Positions 11,101-23,325 of a stretch of DNA of 64,000 bases are shown one piece after another (position 1 is the stretch's first letter; every line of letters starts with the position of its first letter). The stretch comes from Monomorium pharaonis. Taxonomy: Eukaryota; Arthropoda; Insecta; Hymenoptera; Formicidae. Position numbers and translations under genes: made by a program. The notes beneath the pieces were generated by a model. It was not told where the DNA came from, searched no databases, and was given only the letters and a program-made list of their open reading frames with translations. The stretch is from assembly GCF_013373865.1 (NCBI RefSeq), contig NC_050475.1:10002021-10066020 (forward strand), written 5' to 3'.

Positions 11101-11538
11101 CATGGCAATAAAAAATATAAACAGTGCCTAAATAATATATATGGATTTTATTTAAAAAATATAATGTACCTCGATATTGTTTATATTTAGATTTATGTTT
11201 TTTTAGATTACTATCTAAAGAGTGCTTAAATAATACATAATATATTTTATGAAAAAATATAATGTACCGTAACAATGATTGTATTTTACTACACTGATTA
11301 TATTATACTGATTGTATTACTGATTGAGTTATGTATTTTATAGATTTACGACAGATATTTTTATTTACATAAATTTAACCAAAAACATTTATAAGAAGGC
11401 GCCTTTATATAAAAATTTATAGTATATAATAATATATAATATACATTTATAATTAGCATGTGTTATTTTTTTAAAAATATATATATTTTCTTTAAAATTA
11501 AAAGGATGTTTACTTGATCCTTGCATTAATTTTTTATA
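11101..11538. other. AT-rich DNA, nothing recognised
   Basis: Only low-complexity AT sequence downstream of the DUF4806 pseudogene; short ORFs here do not match any known family. Confidence 0.4.
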
Positions 11539-11665
11539 ATACAATTTTAACGAATATTAAGTCTTTGAATTAATTTTAAATAAAGCAAAATAAAAGCTGT
11601 TTTATCAGTACAATTTAGCTTTATTTAAAATTGATTTAAAGATTTAATATTCCTGAAAATTGTAT
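11539..11665. mobile_element. Hairpin MITE (127 bp)
   Basis: ATACAATTTT at 11539 is mirrored by AAAATTGTAT at 11665. The arms (TATTAAGTCTTTGAATTAAT with TTTAAATAAAGC, and their mirror) pair over about 45 bp with a few mismatches around a short loop. Typical size and shape of a non-autonomous DNA transposon; family not recognised. Confidence 0.5.
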
Positions 11666-11774
11666 GTTCTACAAAATCAATAATATACAACATTATATTT
11701 ATATAACTACTATTTAGGTTGTTATGTCACAATCATATAACATTTTAGTTGCCTGTTATATTTAAGTTATGTAA

Positions 11775-11902
11775 CTACAATATTACATAAGTGGGAAATT
11801 ACAACTAAAATGAATGTTACATGTAACGTGCAAGTTATATTACCTGTTATATTCTGTTTCATTACAGCTGTGTAACAATTATATAATGGTGTTTGCTGGG
11901 AA
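11775..11902. mobile_element. Half copy of the GTGTTTGCTGGG MITE
   Basis: AAGTGGGAAATTACAACTAA followed by GTTACATGTAAC and ending GTGTTTGCTGGG matches the right arm of the hairpin MITE at 35444-35607. The left terminus is not recognisable. Confidence 0.4.
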
Positions 11903-12051
11903 TGATGTTGTGGTAGTAGCTGTGCTAAATAAAAATGCTGTGATTTAAACTACAACAACATTATCACAGCCATTTTACAACTTTACGTGCTACTTTGGTA
12001 GTAAGTTATTATACTACTATTGGTAATAATATATTTTGACTTATTCACACT

Positions 12052-12300
12052 AGCCAATATTGGTGCTTTCATGGGAACAGCAATATTGGCAGTGCATTTA
12101 GAGTTATTCACTAGCCAATATGGTGTCATCATGTATACTCCAATATTGGTAATATATTTTGACTTATTCACTAACCAATATGGGTGTCATCATGTTCACT
12201 ACAAAATTGGCAGTATATATAAAATTATTTAGTAGCCAATATTGGTGTCATTATGGTTACTGCAATATTGATAGTGCATTAACATTTTATTAATAACCAA
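12052..12300. repeat. ~60-bp tandem repeat with CCAATATTGG palindromes
   Basis: Units begin near 12052, 12113, 12173, 12233 and 12295 (period 60-62 bp). Each holds a CCAATATTGG-like palindrome, then a GTCATCATG block, then a second inverted copy (CAATATTGG). The same motif continues irregularly to about 12360. Confidence 0.75.
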
Positions 12301-12454
12301 TATTATTTTTACATTGGACAATATTGGCCAAGATTTTCCCAATATAACCAATATTTAACCAACGTTGACCAATGTATTGCCAAAGTACTATGCTACTAGG
12401 GTGGTGTCAGTTTGCGTACTTTACGTACCTGACAGAGCATGCATTTTATGTAAA

Positions 12455-12494
12455 AGAGAGAAGGAAAGGAAAGAGATTAGAGAAAGAGAGAGAA

Positions 12495-12542
<48 letters not shown>

Positions 12543-12797
12543 TGAGAGAGAGGCGAAAAAAGGGATGAAATAAGAAGGTAAAATTATTTGTTGTGTAAGA
12601 AAAAGAATTTAAAGATTGTTATAGAAGATAGGAAATAAAGTAAGGAATAAAATTAATTTGACATTTTGCGTACTTTTCAGGATAGATAAATAGATATATA
12701 GATAGATAGAGAGGAAAAGAGAAATATGGAACAACATAAAAATATAACATAATTTATAATATAATTGAAAATTTTATACTTTAAAATAATACCTAAT

Positions 12798-12849
<52 letters not shown>

Positions 12850-12945
12850 ATATATACATATAGTAATAATATCTTTAAAATTTTAAAATCTTTTAGATAG
12901 AAAAAAGTAGGAAAGAGATAGATGGATAGATGGATCAAGAGATAG

Positions 12946-12996
<51 letters not shown>

Positions 12997-13290
12997 CGGG
13001 AGACAAGAAATTAGAAAGAGAAACGGCGATTTTTTCAGAAAAAAGGAACGGAAAGAGAGAGAGAGTTTAAGAAAGAAGATATGAGAAATATCAGGTAATA
13101 ATAAAATAGGAAATAACATTGCACAGTAATGTCTGTATATGGTATGTATGTTTATATACATATTTCTTTTAAATATATATTTAAAATGTTTTAACTATAA
13201 AATTTTAAGTTTTTAATTTTTAAGAAGTAAAGAAGAGATAGATAGATAAATAGATAGATAGATAGATAGAGAGGGAGTGAGAAATAGGGA
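12455..13290. repeat. Microsatellite cluster: (GA)n, (TA)n, (GATA)n
   Basis: GA runs at about 12480-12550 and 12950-12993, a TA run at about 12803-12842, and GATA runs at about 12684-12712 and 13238-13272. No genes; ORFs across them are repeat artefacts. Related GA/GATA blocks recur at 15170-15240, 16284-16411, 16580-16645 and 18060-18380. Confidence 0.85.
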
Positions 13291-13296
13291 ACGACA

Positions 13297-14978
13297 TCTA
13301 TATATATAAGTCGCGATGTCTGTATGTCCGTAACTCCTCGGACTGCTTCGTCATTTGTGGTCCGATCTTAACGCCACTGGTGTCAAAATGTAGCAAATTT
13401 TCCGGAGACTGCTACCATGGGCTCGAATTTTTCAAAAACAAGTTGTTTCAAAAATGATAGGCCAAAATATACGTAAAAATGACGGAAGTCAGTATGCCCG
13501 CAAACTACTCCGTCATTTTTCTGGGAAAAGCTTTTATGGGCTCAAATTTTTCAAAAACATGGTGTTTCAAAAATGATAGGCCAAAATATACATATGAATG
13601 ATTAAAGACTGTATGCCCGCGAACTACTCCGTCATTTGTGGTCCGATTCTAATGCAAAAGATCGTATTTTATTCAAAATTTTACGAGGATTGCTGCTATG
13701 GGTTTAATTTTTCAAAATACAGGGTTTTGCAAAAATTATCTATATATTGATTAATAACGGATATGCATTTGTCTGTATAACCGCGAACAACATCGTCATT
13801 TGTAGTCCGAATCTCTTGCAAATAGTCTCATTTTGTTTCAAATTTAACGAGTAAGGCTGCCATGGGATTGGATTTTCCTTATACAAGGTGTTTTATTTAA
13901 GGACTTAATTTCTTAAAGTTACGCCAAACATTTATGTGGGGTTAACATAAACAACCTGTATGTGGAAATGAATAAATAAATAATCAATGTAAAAAGGTGT
14001 TATTTACATATACCGGGTTTTTCAAAAATTTATGTATATAAGTTCAGTTGTCTGTTTGTCCGCGATAATTTTCATCATTTGATGTCCGATCCTCATGCAA
14101 ATGGTCTTATTTTGTTTTAAATTTCGGATTAAAATTAAAGGTTTGTTTTTTACATAAACAGGGTTTTAAATGGTCTCATTTAATTCCAAATTTTTTGAGG
14201 ATGGCAGCCATGGATTTGGATTTTCCATATACAGGAGGATGTTTTATAAATGAATGGCGTAACTTTAAGAAATGTAGGTCCTTAAATGAAACAACCTGTA
14301 TACGGATAAATTGAGTCAAATTTTTATTATAAAGGAAGTTTTATAACATGATCTTCATTATGAAAAGTTTTGTAAAAACATGTATTGGATAAGATCACGC
14401 TTGAGTTCGGCACCTGATGTAAACGGCACCACAAATGACTGTGTATTATAGGATATGCAAATGGTCTCATTTTATTCCGAAATAATCGAGGATGGTTGCC
14501 ATGGGTTTGAATTTTCCATATAAGAGTGTTTCATAAATGATTGGCGTAACTTTAAGAAATGTAGGTCTTTAAACGAAACAACGTATATGTATCCGTTGAA
14601 TCTGGATTTTTATTATAGAGGGGGTTACATAACATGATCTTCATTATAAAAAGTTTAGTAAAAACATGTATAGGACAAGATCACGCTTGAGTACGGCATG
14701 GTGTACTGATGTAAACGGCACCACTAATGATTTTGTATTATACGATAAGTACGCGTGTTTGTTAATTTGTATTTCCGCGAACTACTCAAATGGGCGTGTA
14801 TTTTTTATCAAAAAATGTAAAATTGAAATACCAAAAGCAAATGGATAAACATAGAAATGATTAGGCTTACATTTCAGTGTTATATAAGTACCGCGGACAA
14901 ACAGACGCGGTACTTATATATGTGTGTGCATGAAGTAAGAGGTTTTGAGCCCACGCAAAGCGCGGGCGAAAAAGCTAG
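13297..14978 (+). mobile_element. Non-autonomous Helitron (1.68 kb)
   Basis: The 5' end TCTATATATATAAG follows an A (13296). The 3' end has a GC-rich hairpin, GCCCACGC-AAA-GCGCGGGC (about 14950-14968, one mismatch), then CGAAAAAG and CTAG at 14975-14978, followed by T. TC start, 3' hairpin about ten bases before CTAG, and insertion between A and T are the diagnostic Helitron features, and insect Helitrons often start TCTATATATATAA. The interior has no Rep/helicase gene. It has repeated blocks: CATTTGTGGTCCGAT or near variants near 13353, 13635, 13798 and 14075, and a longer repeated unit (GCCATGG...TTTTCCATATA...GGCGTAACTTTAAGAAATG) near 14210 and 14500. Confidence 0.75.
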
Positions 14979-15306
14979 TTAAAATACAATGTAATAAGGA
15001 GAAACAACGACTTTCGTAGAAAGAAAGAACAAAAAGAAAGAGAGAGATAAAGAGAATGATAGGAAAGAAATAAGAAGAACAAATATCAGGAAATAACAAA
15101 TTGGAAATAACATTACAATATTATATAATTTACTATTTTATTAAAAATTTTATTCTAAATAATACATAAAATATTAAGTAAGGAAAGAGATAGATAAATA
15201 GACAGATAGATACATAGATAAATAAATAGAGAGGGAAAAAGAAATAGGAGACAATATTAAAATATAATATAATTTATAATTTAATTAAATATTTTATTTT
15301 AAAATA

Positions 15307-16190
15307 GTAGGGTAAACTCGGGTAAGATGGCCATAGTTTTTTTAAATGCAAAAAACATACTTTTATTTTTATTATTTTTTAATAGCGTTTGGTATACTAC
15401 TTTACTGAAGCTTTGAATATGTAAAACTATCGACATTAAAGAGAAAATACTTAATAAAAATTTTTTATTATCAAAATTTGAAATATGAACATTGGCAATC
15501 TTTCACAACTTTTATGGAAAAGATGGCCATAATATTATAGAACAGTTGGCTATACATTTTTTATGTACTGAACATTTATAGAATAATAAAAAAACTTATA
15601 ATATTACATATTTAGTTTTATTGCCACATATTATTACATATTTACTTTTATTTTTAAACATTTTTCATATTAAATGTTCACACAATTTAATTCATTGTCA
15701 TTACAAAAAAAACATATATGATATGTGAAATTAAAATATTATATAGGTGCATAACTTAATTCTTGTCTTTTTTAATAAAATATATACATAAACACTTACC
15801 TCAAAATGTCATGGGCTATCTTGCCCAAACTGCGAGAGAAATATAATCATAGTATTTATTTAAAAAATAGAAAAGGAAATAAAAAATATAATTGCACATT
15901 ACAATTTACATATTTTTGTTACGTGGGTAACATTGCAACAGCACAACTGTAATTTTTTCGACATTGTGGCAATTTCTAATGAACACGTGAAAAACTTTGC
16001 AGGCAGTCAAAAATAAAAACGTGATGTGACATCCACAATATCATTATTTCGAATAGTATACGCACATAAATTAGAGTAAATAGATTATCTTTGAAAATAA
16101 TTACGAGAACACATTATTTAGCAATTATTGGAGAAATTACAGCCATTGGCCATCTTTTCCGTATGGCCATCATACCCTAACTTACCCTAC
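15307..16190. mobile_element. Pogo-like TIR element, copy 1 (884 bp)
   Basis: The left end GTAGGGTAAACTCGGGTAAG continues into ATGGCCATAG. The right end is the imperfect reverse complement (ATGGCCATCATACCCTAACT then TACCCTAC). ATA flanks both ends (15304-15306 and 16191-16193), consistent with a TA-centred target duplication. Internal GATGGCCAT motifs lie next to the termini. No transposase ORF. Assignment to the pogo/Tigger branch of Tc1/mariner rests on the terminal sequence style and TA target, so it is inference. Confidence 0.6.
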
Positions 16191-16283
16191 ATAAGATATA
16201 TCATATAATATGTTAAAAATTTTTAAATCTTTTAAAAAGGAAAAAAAAGGAAAGGAAAGAAATAGGTAGACAGATTGAGACAA

Positions 16284-16317
16284 AAAAAGAGATAGATAGA
16301 GATAGAGATAGAGATAG

Positions 16318-16411
<94 letters not shown>
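16284..16411. repeat. (GATA)n/(GA)n microsatellite
   Basis: GATAGA runs passing into a long GA run; ORFs here (Leu/Ser repeats on the minus strand) are artefacts. Confidence 0.9.
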
Positions 16412-16413
<2 letters not shown>

Positions 16414-16810
16414 TGTTTAAGAGAGAAGATTCAAGGAGAAATATCAGGTAATAATAAAATAGAAAATAACATTGCACTATAGTGTCTCTATATGTATGTT
16501 TATATACATATATGTATATTTCTTTTAAATATATCTTTAAAACTTTTTAATTATAAAATTTTAAGTTGTTAATTTTTATAGAAGTAAAGAGATAGATAGA
16601 TGAATAGATAGATAGACAGATAGATAGATAGATAGATAAATAGAGAGGGAGTGAAAAATAGGGAACAACATTAAAATATTATGTATAATAAGGAAAAACT
16701 TTTGTAGAAAAAAGTGACAGAAAAAGAGAGAGAGAGAATGATAGAGAAGAAATAAGAAAGAAAAGTATTAGGTAATAATAAAATAGGAAATAACATTACA
16801 ACATTATACA

Positions 16811-17018
16811 GGAAAAATCTATTATGAATGTTTGATAAGTTTTTATTATTTACTGTTCACAATTACGATAGAAATTAATTAGATTATTTGAGAATTTCAT
16901 ACGTTAATATCTCGATTATTTGCAGACCTAACTCAAAACAATATTGGATTTTTATGTTCATCTCGATCCCTTTTACCTTTTTACGAGTAATGGTCCACGT
17001 GCGTTAAGACACCCTGTA
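16811..17018 (-). mobile_element. Half copy of the ACAGGGTGTC MITE
   Basis: Reverse complement of about 18974-19180 of the full element: TTACTGTTCACAATTACGAT, CTCGATTATTTGCAGA, ATGTTCATCTCGATCCC, CCTTTTTACGAG, ending ACACCCTGTA with TA following. Only one terminus is present, so it is a truncated copy. Confidence 0.65.
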
Positions 17019-18290
17019 TAATTTATAATTTAGTTAAAAATTTAATTTAAAATATTACATATAATAAATTATATAATTATTCTTTTTTTAAATAAAATTA
17101 TAATTTTTATTTTAGTTTATAAATTTAATTTTTTTTTTATGTAATAATTTAATGTACTGTATAATTCTGAATTTTTAAATAATTTATTATTCCATTTAAA
17201 AATAAATATCTAAAAAATATTGTTTTTTTCTCAAATTTACAAATGTTACTGAATTATTTCAAGATTTAAAGAGAAATTTTTCGTGAGTGTAAGAAAAATT
17301 AAAATTAAAAAGAATTTTTAAATTTTTTTTTTGTTTCGAAATTAAAAATAAAGTTTTAAGTATCATACAAAGCACATAAAACGGATTTTTATTTACTATT
17401 ATATTAAAGTATTAATTTCAGAGAGACAGAAAAAGAAAGTGAGAGGGAAAAAGAAAAATATTGTGCAATAATAAAATAAGAAATAACATTACAATATTAC
17501 ATAAGTATGTTTGTTAAGAAAGTTAGAATTGCCATTAAAGAAGAAAGGAAAATAAAGGAGACACTAATAAAGAAAGAGTTCTAATAAAAGGGATTGAGAA
17601 ATGACAGTTTGCGTGATAGTTTGTTAAAATGTCTGTTGGTAAAAAAAGTTACGTGCGTACCATATGGTGCGTACGTGTGTACCATAAATATGCGATCTTA
17701 AGTCTGCCATATTAAATTTCAATGTATAACCGATACTATCTTTTAATTAATCTATCTATACCATCCGATCCAGATTTTCAACTTGATTAAACAACAGCTT
17801 CATAAAAGAAGATAAGATTTAAGCAAAATTAAAATCGAATATTTGTCGAAATTTTCTTCTAAAAATCACTATAAAAAAATTATGATTTGTTAAACAAAAG
17901 AAATTGACACCAAATTTGGAAACAAATCTAAAAGCTATAAAATATCAATTTTATCCCTTGACGTTTTTAATGAAAATTATTTACCAGAAGATTCTTATAA
18001 AATCGTGGCTTTTTGGAGATAAACAGATTAAGGAAACAAAAATTTAAAAACGAAAAAAAATAGGAGAAAAAGAGACTGAGAGAGAGAAAGAGAAGAAGAG
18101 AGAGAGAGAGAGAGAAAGAAAGATAGAGAAAATACAAAAGAGAAAACTGAGGTTTATAAAATTATAATATTGGGTTATAATATTAGGATAGACATAAATA
18201 GGAGAAAATTAAGAGAAAGAGATAGAAGGACGCTTTATAAGACAAAGAAAGAGGGACAGAAAGAAAGATAGATAGAAAGAGAGGAAGGAA

Positions 18291-18295
<5 letters not shown>
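17019..18295. other. AT-rich DNA with a short inverted repeat
   Basis: Low-complexity AT sequence. At about 17650-17680 an imperfect palindrome (GTGCGTACCATATGGTGCGT) stands out. GA-rich blocks lie at 17420-17460 and 18060-18130. No gene seen. Confidence 0.4.

Positions 18296-18379
<84 letters not shown>
18296..18379. repeat. (GA)n microsatellite, about 42 units
   Basis: Nearly uninterrupted GA dinucleotides over about 84 bp, the longest clean dinucleotide run in this part of the window. Confidence 0.95.
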
Positions 18380-18386
<7 letters not shown>

Positions 18387-18973
18387 AAGGAACAAGAAAG
18401 AGAATACAATAATAAATAATAATATTGTATAATGATGTCTATGCATGCATTTATGTATGTTTGTATGATGTGTATGTGTGTGTATCTTAATATTATTATT
18501 TAAACCTGAAGAAGAAATGATGTTAATAATTAAACTTAAAAAAGAGACAAAGAACAGTCAATGTTAAATGAAGAAAAAGAGAGGAAGAAAGACACTTTGT
18601 TTAAAGTTAAAGAATAAATACAATAAAAATAAAAAGTTGAGCGAGGAGAGATAAGAAGTTAGAAATGAAAAGAGAGAGGGAAGAAGACCGAAAGAAAAAG
18701 GATTGTCCAATGAGCAAGACATTAACATAGTATTACTACAATGATGTAATTTTATAGTAATATACATTTCTAAAAATGTATTTTTTAATTTTTTATATAA
18801 TGTTATTATTCAAAACGTTTAAAAAAGGAGAAAGGAATAAAATTGATGGTTTTATTTATCGAAATGTTATCATCAATTTTCTTCAATCCTGATTGGTAGT
18901 CTTACTGCAATAACTTTGTGAAAAACTGTTATCACAAAGTTAGCAAAAGATAATTTGTATAAATCGTTATCTA
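18380..18973. other. Purine-rich and AT-rich DNA
   Basis: GA-rich interspersions and TGTATG repeats at 18445-18485; no gene or terminal repeats recognised before the MITE at 18974. Confidence 0.4.
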
Positions 18974-19384
18974 TACAGGGTGTCCCAATGTGGGTTAACG
19001 CTCGTAAAAAGGTAGAAGGGATTGAGATGAACATAAAAGTCCAATATTGTCTTGGGTTAGGTCCACCAATAATCGAGATATTAACGTATGGAATCTGCAA
19101 ATAATCTAATTAATTTTTATCGTAATTGTGAACAGTAAATTAATGGAAGCTTGTCATACATTCACGATAGATTTTTTTCTTCCGTGTTATGGCTCGAGCG
19201 GATCGAGTTCTTCCCTCGACGCGCTCTCATTCGCATAATTTGAAAAATTAATACCTCGATTATCAGTGCACCTAACCAAAAACTTAACCCAACATCTAAC
19301 CCAAGATTATTAGACTTTTATGTTCATCTCGATCCCTTCTACCTTTTTACGAGCGTTGACCCACATGTTTTAGAACACCCTGTA
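18974..19384. mobile_element. TA-flanked MITE with long TIRs (411 bp)
   Basis: Starts TACAGGGTGTCCCAATGTGG and ends with the inverse (CCACATGTTTTAGAACACCC then TGTA). TA dinucleotides flank both ends (18972-18973, 19385-19386). The arms share GCTCGTAAAAAGGTAGAAGG and GAGATGAACATAAAAGTC over at least 90 bp. No coding capacity. TIR and TA target suggest a Tc1/mariner-mobilised family. Fragments lie at 16811-17018 and 23965-24110. Confidence 0.75.
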
Positions 19385-19429
19385 TAATTATTATTGCAAT
19401 TTTATTTTTTGTATAAAGTAAAAATCTAA

Positions 19430-19465
19430 ATAGTGCGCGCGTAGCGCGCGCTTGAATTATTCTAG
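19430..19465 (+). mobile_element. Orphan Helitron 3' terminus
   Basis: A hairpin GCGCGCG-TA-GCGCGCGC is followed by about ten bases (TTGAATTATT) and CTAG at 19462-19465, then T. This matches Helitron 3' ends such as 14950-14978. No matching 5' TC end was located; the MITE at 18974-19384 may be inserted in the same element. Confidence 0.45.
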
Positions 19466-20264
19466 TGTATTTAAATTAAATATATTATTCGTAAAAATAT
19501 ATTTTTTATATACATTAAAATTAAATATATATTGATTTAAAACATTATGGATTGACTTGGCTGCAGTAGCCGGAGGAGCTATATAAGCTCAAGGCTTTTT
19601 CTTCCTAAGACTTGAAGTCAATGATTAAAAATTACAATAAAAAATGAATATCTGCTAAGGGAATCTAAATTGAAATTTCTACGAAAGTTGCGTCTCGCGA
19701 TAAGATTTTGTATATATAATTCCTAAAGATTTGTATAAATTTTTTTTGCTTAAAGAGATGGTTCTTCTTAAAGATATTTAAAAATACTTAGGTCTTAGTA
19801 TTTGATTGTTTTATTTATTCTTTCAACTCATTGTCAGATGTCATATCTGTTATTCGCGTTTAAGTTAAAAAAATGTGTAACGCTCAATATAAAATAAATG
19901 TTAATCTCGTTTTTACATTAAAAATATAGAAATATTTGTTAGCTTTCCCCAATCTCTCTAACCTAGATCTGACTAAAAAGATAAAACATGCTAATTCTTA
20001 GATGTTTTATTAAATACATTTTCTAATTAGATATACATACTTGAAGTAAATAAATTCAGTCTAGTTGATGTATAGCTGACGATTTAGTCACGTTAATAAA
20101 TATTATTTTCAACGCCGAAGTAATAAATTTAATACAAAATCCATTATATATATATATATATGTATATAAATGTTTTTTGAGTACATCTTACAAAATATTT
20201 ACAAAATTTTTAAAATTAAATTAAATCTAATAACAAGCACACGTATAAATTAACTTTGATATAA
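19466..20264. other. AT-rich non-coding DNA
   Basis: A short GC-richer stretch near 19550-19600 (GGCTGCAGTAGCCGGAGGAG) is not recognised. The rest is AT-rich with a TATA run at about 20143-20165. Confidence 0.35.
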
Positions 20265-21290
20265 TTGCGACTTAAACGTTGCTTTAACTGCGCGGTTAAA
20301 CGTCAGACGAGGAACGTCAAATATACAGACAGGGTGGTAGGACTTAAATATTCCAGAAGACACGACGAACGCCGAAGGTACCGTGTCCTTCGATCGCGCA
20401 CCTCGGCGCCCTACGAATCCTGTCAGCTGTCAGGCGTGTCTCGCGCCAAAACGCGGTTCACGCGCACATTAGCATGATACTACGACGGTTAATGGTTCAT
20501 TCATCATCGTGAAACTTAGGACTTTCGGCAAGTTTCAGTCGATTCGTTAATTATCCAAGATTAAGGAAAGATGTGTGCCCGTATATTACTAGAAAAAAAC
20601 CAAATTCTCTTTTTAGATGCAAAAACTATTATTTATAAGAAAAAACATTTATTTAAAAAATATTTTTTCCTATTTTTTTCTCACACTAAAATATTTGGTA
20701 ATTACACAAATATTATTTCTACAATTAAGAACAATCATATCGCTCACGTCGACGTATTCAATTTATTGTAAAACATTGTAAACAATTTGACGATGGAATG
20801 GGCTAAGCCCCCTTATGACAATAATCGTAAAGGTATAGAGGGTGAGATCGGCTTAAAGGCATCCTTTCCGTATGTATAACGCGCGTACATCGTTTCGCAA
20901 CAAGCAATGTAATATGGCTTAGCATAGACGACGCTATTCTTAAGTCCGGGAGAAGGTCGAAGTGGCCGCGTGCGCGAAGGAGAAGAGGGAGATAAACTCA
21001 CGAAAATACAGGTTGCAATCTCGGCCGAGCTCTATGGCTAACGTTAAACGGATGTGTTATTATAGTTTTGGCATGCACGCCGGGCAAGATAACTGCATAT
21101 TGCGGCTTAACCCCTTCTATAGAAGGATCATTCGAGTCACGATGGCTCCTCCTGCCCCGTCTTCCGATAATGTCTCCCGTGGCGGAAGTATATCGCATTT
21201 TCCAAATAATAACGTTTTATCTTGATTTCTAAGAATTTCTGCAGAGCTGGCGATCTTGCTGCTCCCGTCTCCGATACGAATTTTACAGCG
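20265..21290. other. Two CpG-rich unique patches
   Basis: About 20270-20560 and 20795-21290 have much higher GC and CpG content than the flanks, without TIRs or tandem structure. Several short frames are open on both strands (for example 20265-20477 plus, 20962-21225 plus, 20998-21198 minus), but none has a recognisable domain or a clear exon structure. They could be promoter-proximal or untranslated sequence or an old inserted element. Confidence 0.35.
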
Positions 21291-21360
21291 CCTTAAGCAG
21301 GTTCTCTAATATTTTTATATAAAAACTTCAGTAAATTTTAAAAATAAACTTTCGATTAAT

Positions 21361-22228
21361 AGAGGAAGAAGTGGTAATATGGCCAGTGCGGATAATAGGG
21401 CCACCCATATTATCTCCGTTATTAGTTGACAAATTCTAGTAATTATTTATGATATCATTTGTTTAGTAGCCTATTGTTATATAATGATGCTAATATCATA
21501 TTAGTAATATGACAAAACACAACAGTCAACATTTGTTATGAGGCATTTCTACTTTTAAGACTTTTGAAAATTTTTTGAGGTACATTTTAACATTTAATTA
21601 CACATACTTACTCATTCTTTTTAAACTTAACCCTTTATTCGGCAGTATACCTTTCGAGTTATACAAAATTAAACGATGATATAGGATGTTGTCAATATGG
21701 TCATCTAAGTATGCTAGTAATATGGTCATTTTCGAGATCTCCATATCAACAAAATTCCTCAATAAATCGATTAAAGGCTTAATTTAAAACTGTTAATTTT
21801 TTTAAATCTTTTATATGAATTATGAAATTATCATTAGATTTAAAGTTATTTTTATATAACTTCCATTAAATGTGAATAAAAATTACCCGTTTCGATATAA
21901 CAGCTTATTTTATATACATATATATGTTTTAAAAAGGCATAGCATTTCTAACAGAATACTGTGACCTTTTTAAACAAAACCAATTTTTTTACATTTATTT
22001 TTGTGGTGGCCATATTACCATCTCTATTTCTCTTCGGCCCATTATGCAGCATTGTTACATTTTTATAAATAATATATAACATAATAAATATTTTATAACT
22101 TTGAATTGAAAATCTAATGAGGAACACCTTGATAAATATAATTGTAAAATTTCAACTCAAAACATTGATTATTAACAAAGTTATTAAATAAAATATAAAT
22201 AGGTGGCCATATTACCACCTTCTCCTTT
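21361..22228. mobile_element. Pogo-like TIR element, copy 2 (868 bp)
   Basis: The left end AGAGGAAGAAGTGGTAATAT continues GGCCA. The right end is its inverse (TGGCCATATTACCACCTTCT then CCTTT). Internal ATGGTCAT/TGGCCATATTACCA motifs lie near the ends. Size and TIR logic match copies at 15307-16190 and 47224-48124, although the sequences are strongly diverged. No ORF. Confidence 0.6.
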
Positions 22229-22270
22229 ATATATATACATACATATATATACATATATATAAAACTTATA

Positions 22271-22363
22271 AATTTTATTTTTTTTTATATATGTATATGG
22301 AATATAATTTTTCAAAATTCTTATATTTTGGATATATTATTTAACACCTTCTTTCCCGCAAAA

Positions 22364-22423
<60 letters not shown>

Positions 22424-22512
22424 TATTTTAGCATTTACTTTAGATATTTACTTTAAATTATTTAAAGAAAATTATACGTAAAAAAATTTGTAAAAATTTA
22501 GGAACATACACA

Positions 22513-22555
<43 letters not shown>

Positions 22556-22665
22556 AATAATTTATATCCAAACATATATAATTTAATTAAATATAATTTA
22601 TATCTAAAATATAAGAATTTTGAAAAATTATATTCCATATACATATATAAAAAAAAAAAATTTAT
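22271..22665. repeat. Inverted repeat enclosing (TC)n and (TA)n microsatellites
   Basis: About 65-bp arms at 22280-22345 and 22590-22660 (TATATGTATATGGAATATAA and its inverse) enclose a TC run (22371-22421) and a TA run (22517-22552). Possibly a hairpin element whose loop expanded. Confidence 0.6.
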
Positions 22666-23325
22666 GTTATTTTAAAATTGAAAAAATAAAATTGGAAGGT
22701 CTCAAGTTCGATGCATTGCTAATTATTTATTACATTTGAGGAAAAGAGAACCAGATGCTTGTTAACATCATTAGTATTAAATTGATTATCAATCTAATAT
22801 TGTGATAATCTCGCTCTTATCTGTGTTTTTATAACTTTCAAGAAAAATTCTATTTGGTGAACAATTTAGTGAACATTGAAAGGTACATAAAGAGTACGGT
22901 CCAATTGCTGTTTTTAAATGCTACCAATGCTTTCACTTCCAACGCTATCATAAAACGGTCCACTAGCGTTATAAACGCTACCAACGCTACGCAAGTGGAT
23001 CGGATAGAACGCCATTGGTAGCGAGTAGCAAACGTGTTTCGGACGTGTCGTGAATACATTCGAGTTTTATCGCGAAAAAAATTTAAACAATCAATATGGA
23101 AATGGATTTAGTTTGACATGTATTCAAATATTTATTGCAACGTTTCATCTTACACGATAATTAATGATGATTTTGAAGTAATGTTGGCAGTTTATTTATC
23201 ACAAAAGATGTCGAAATAATATACCTAAAATTAAAGGTTATGTTGAACACATTGTCCCGTTTCTTACTGCAATACAAATTAAAAGTCATTTCAGATAAAG
23301 TAACTTTTTTTTTCTGGTGTATGTA

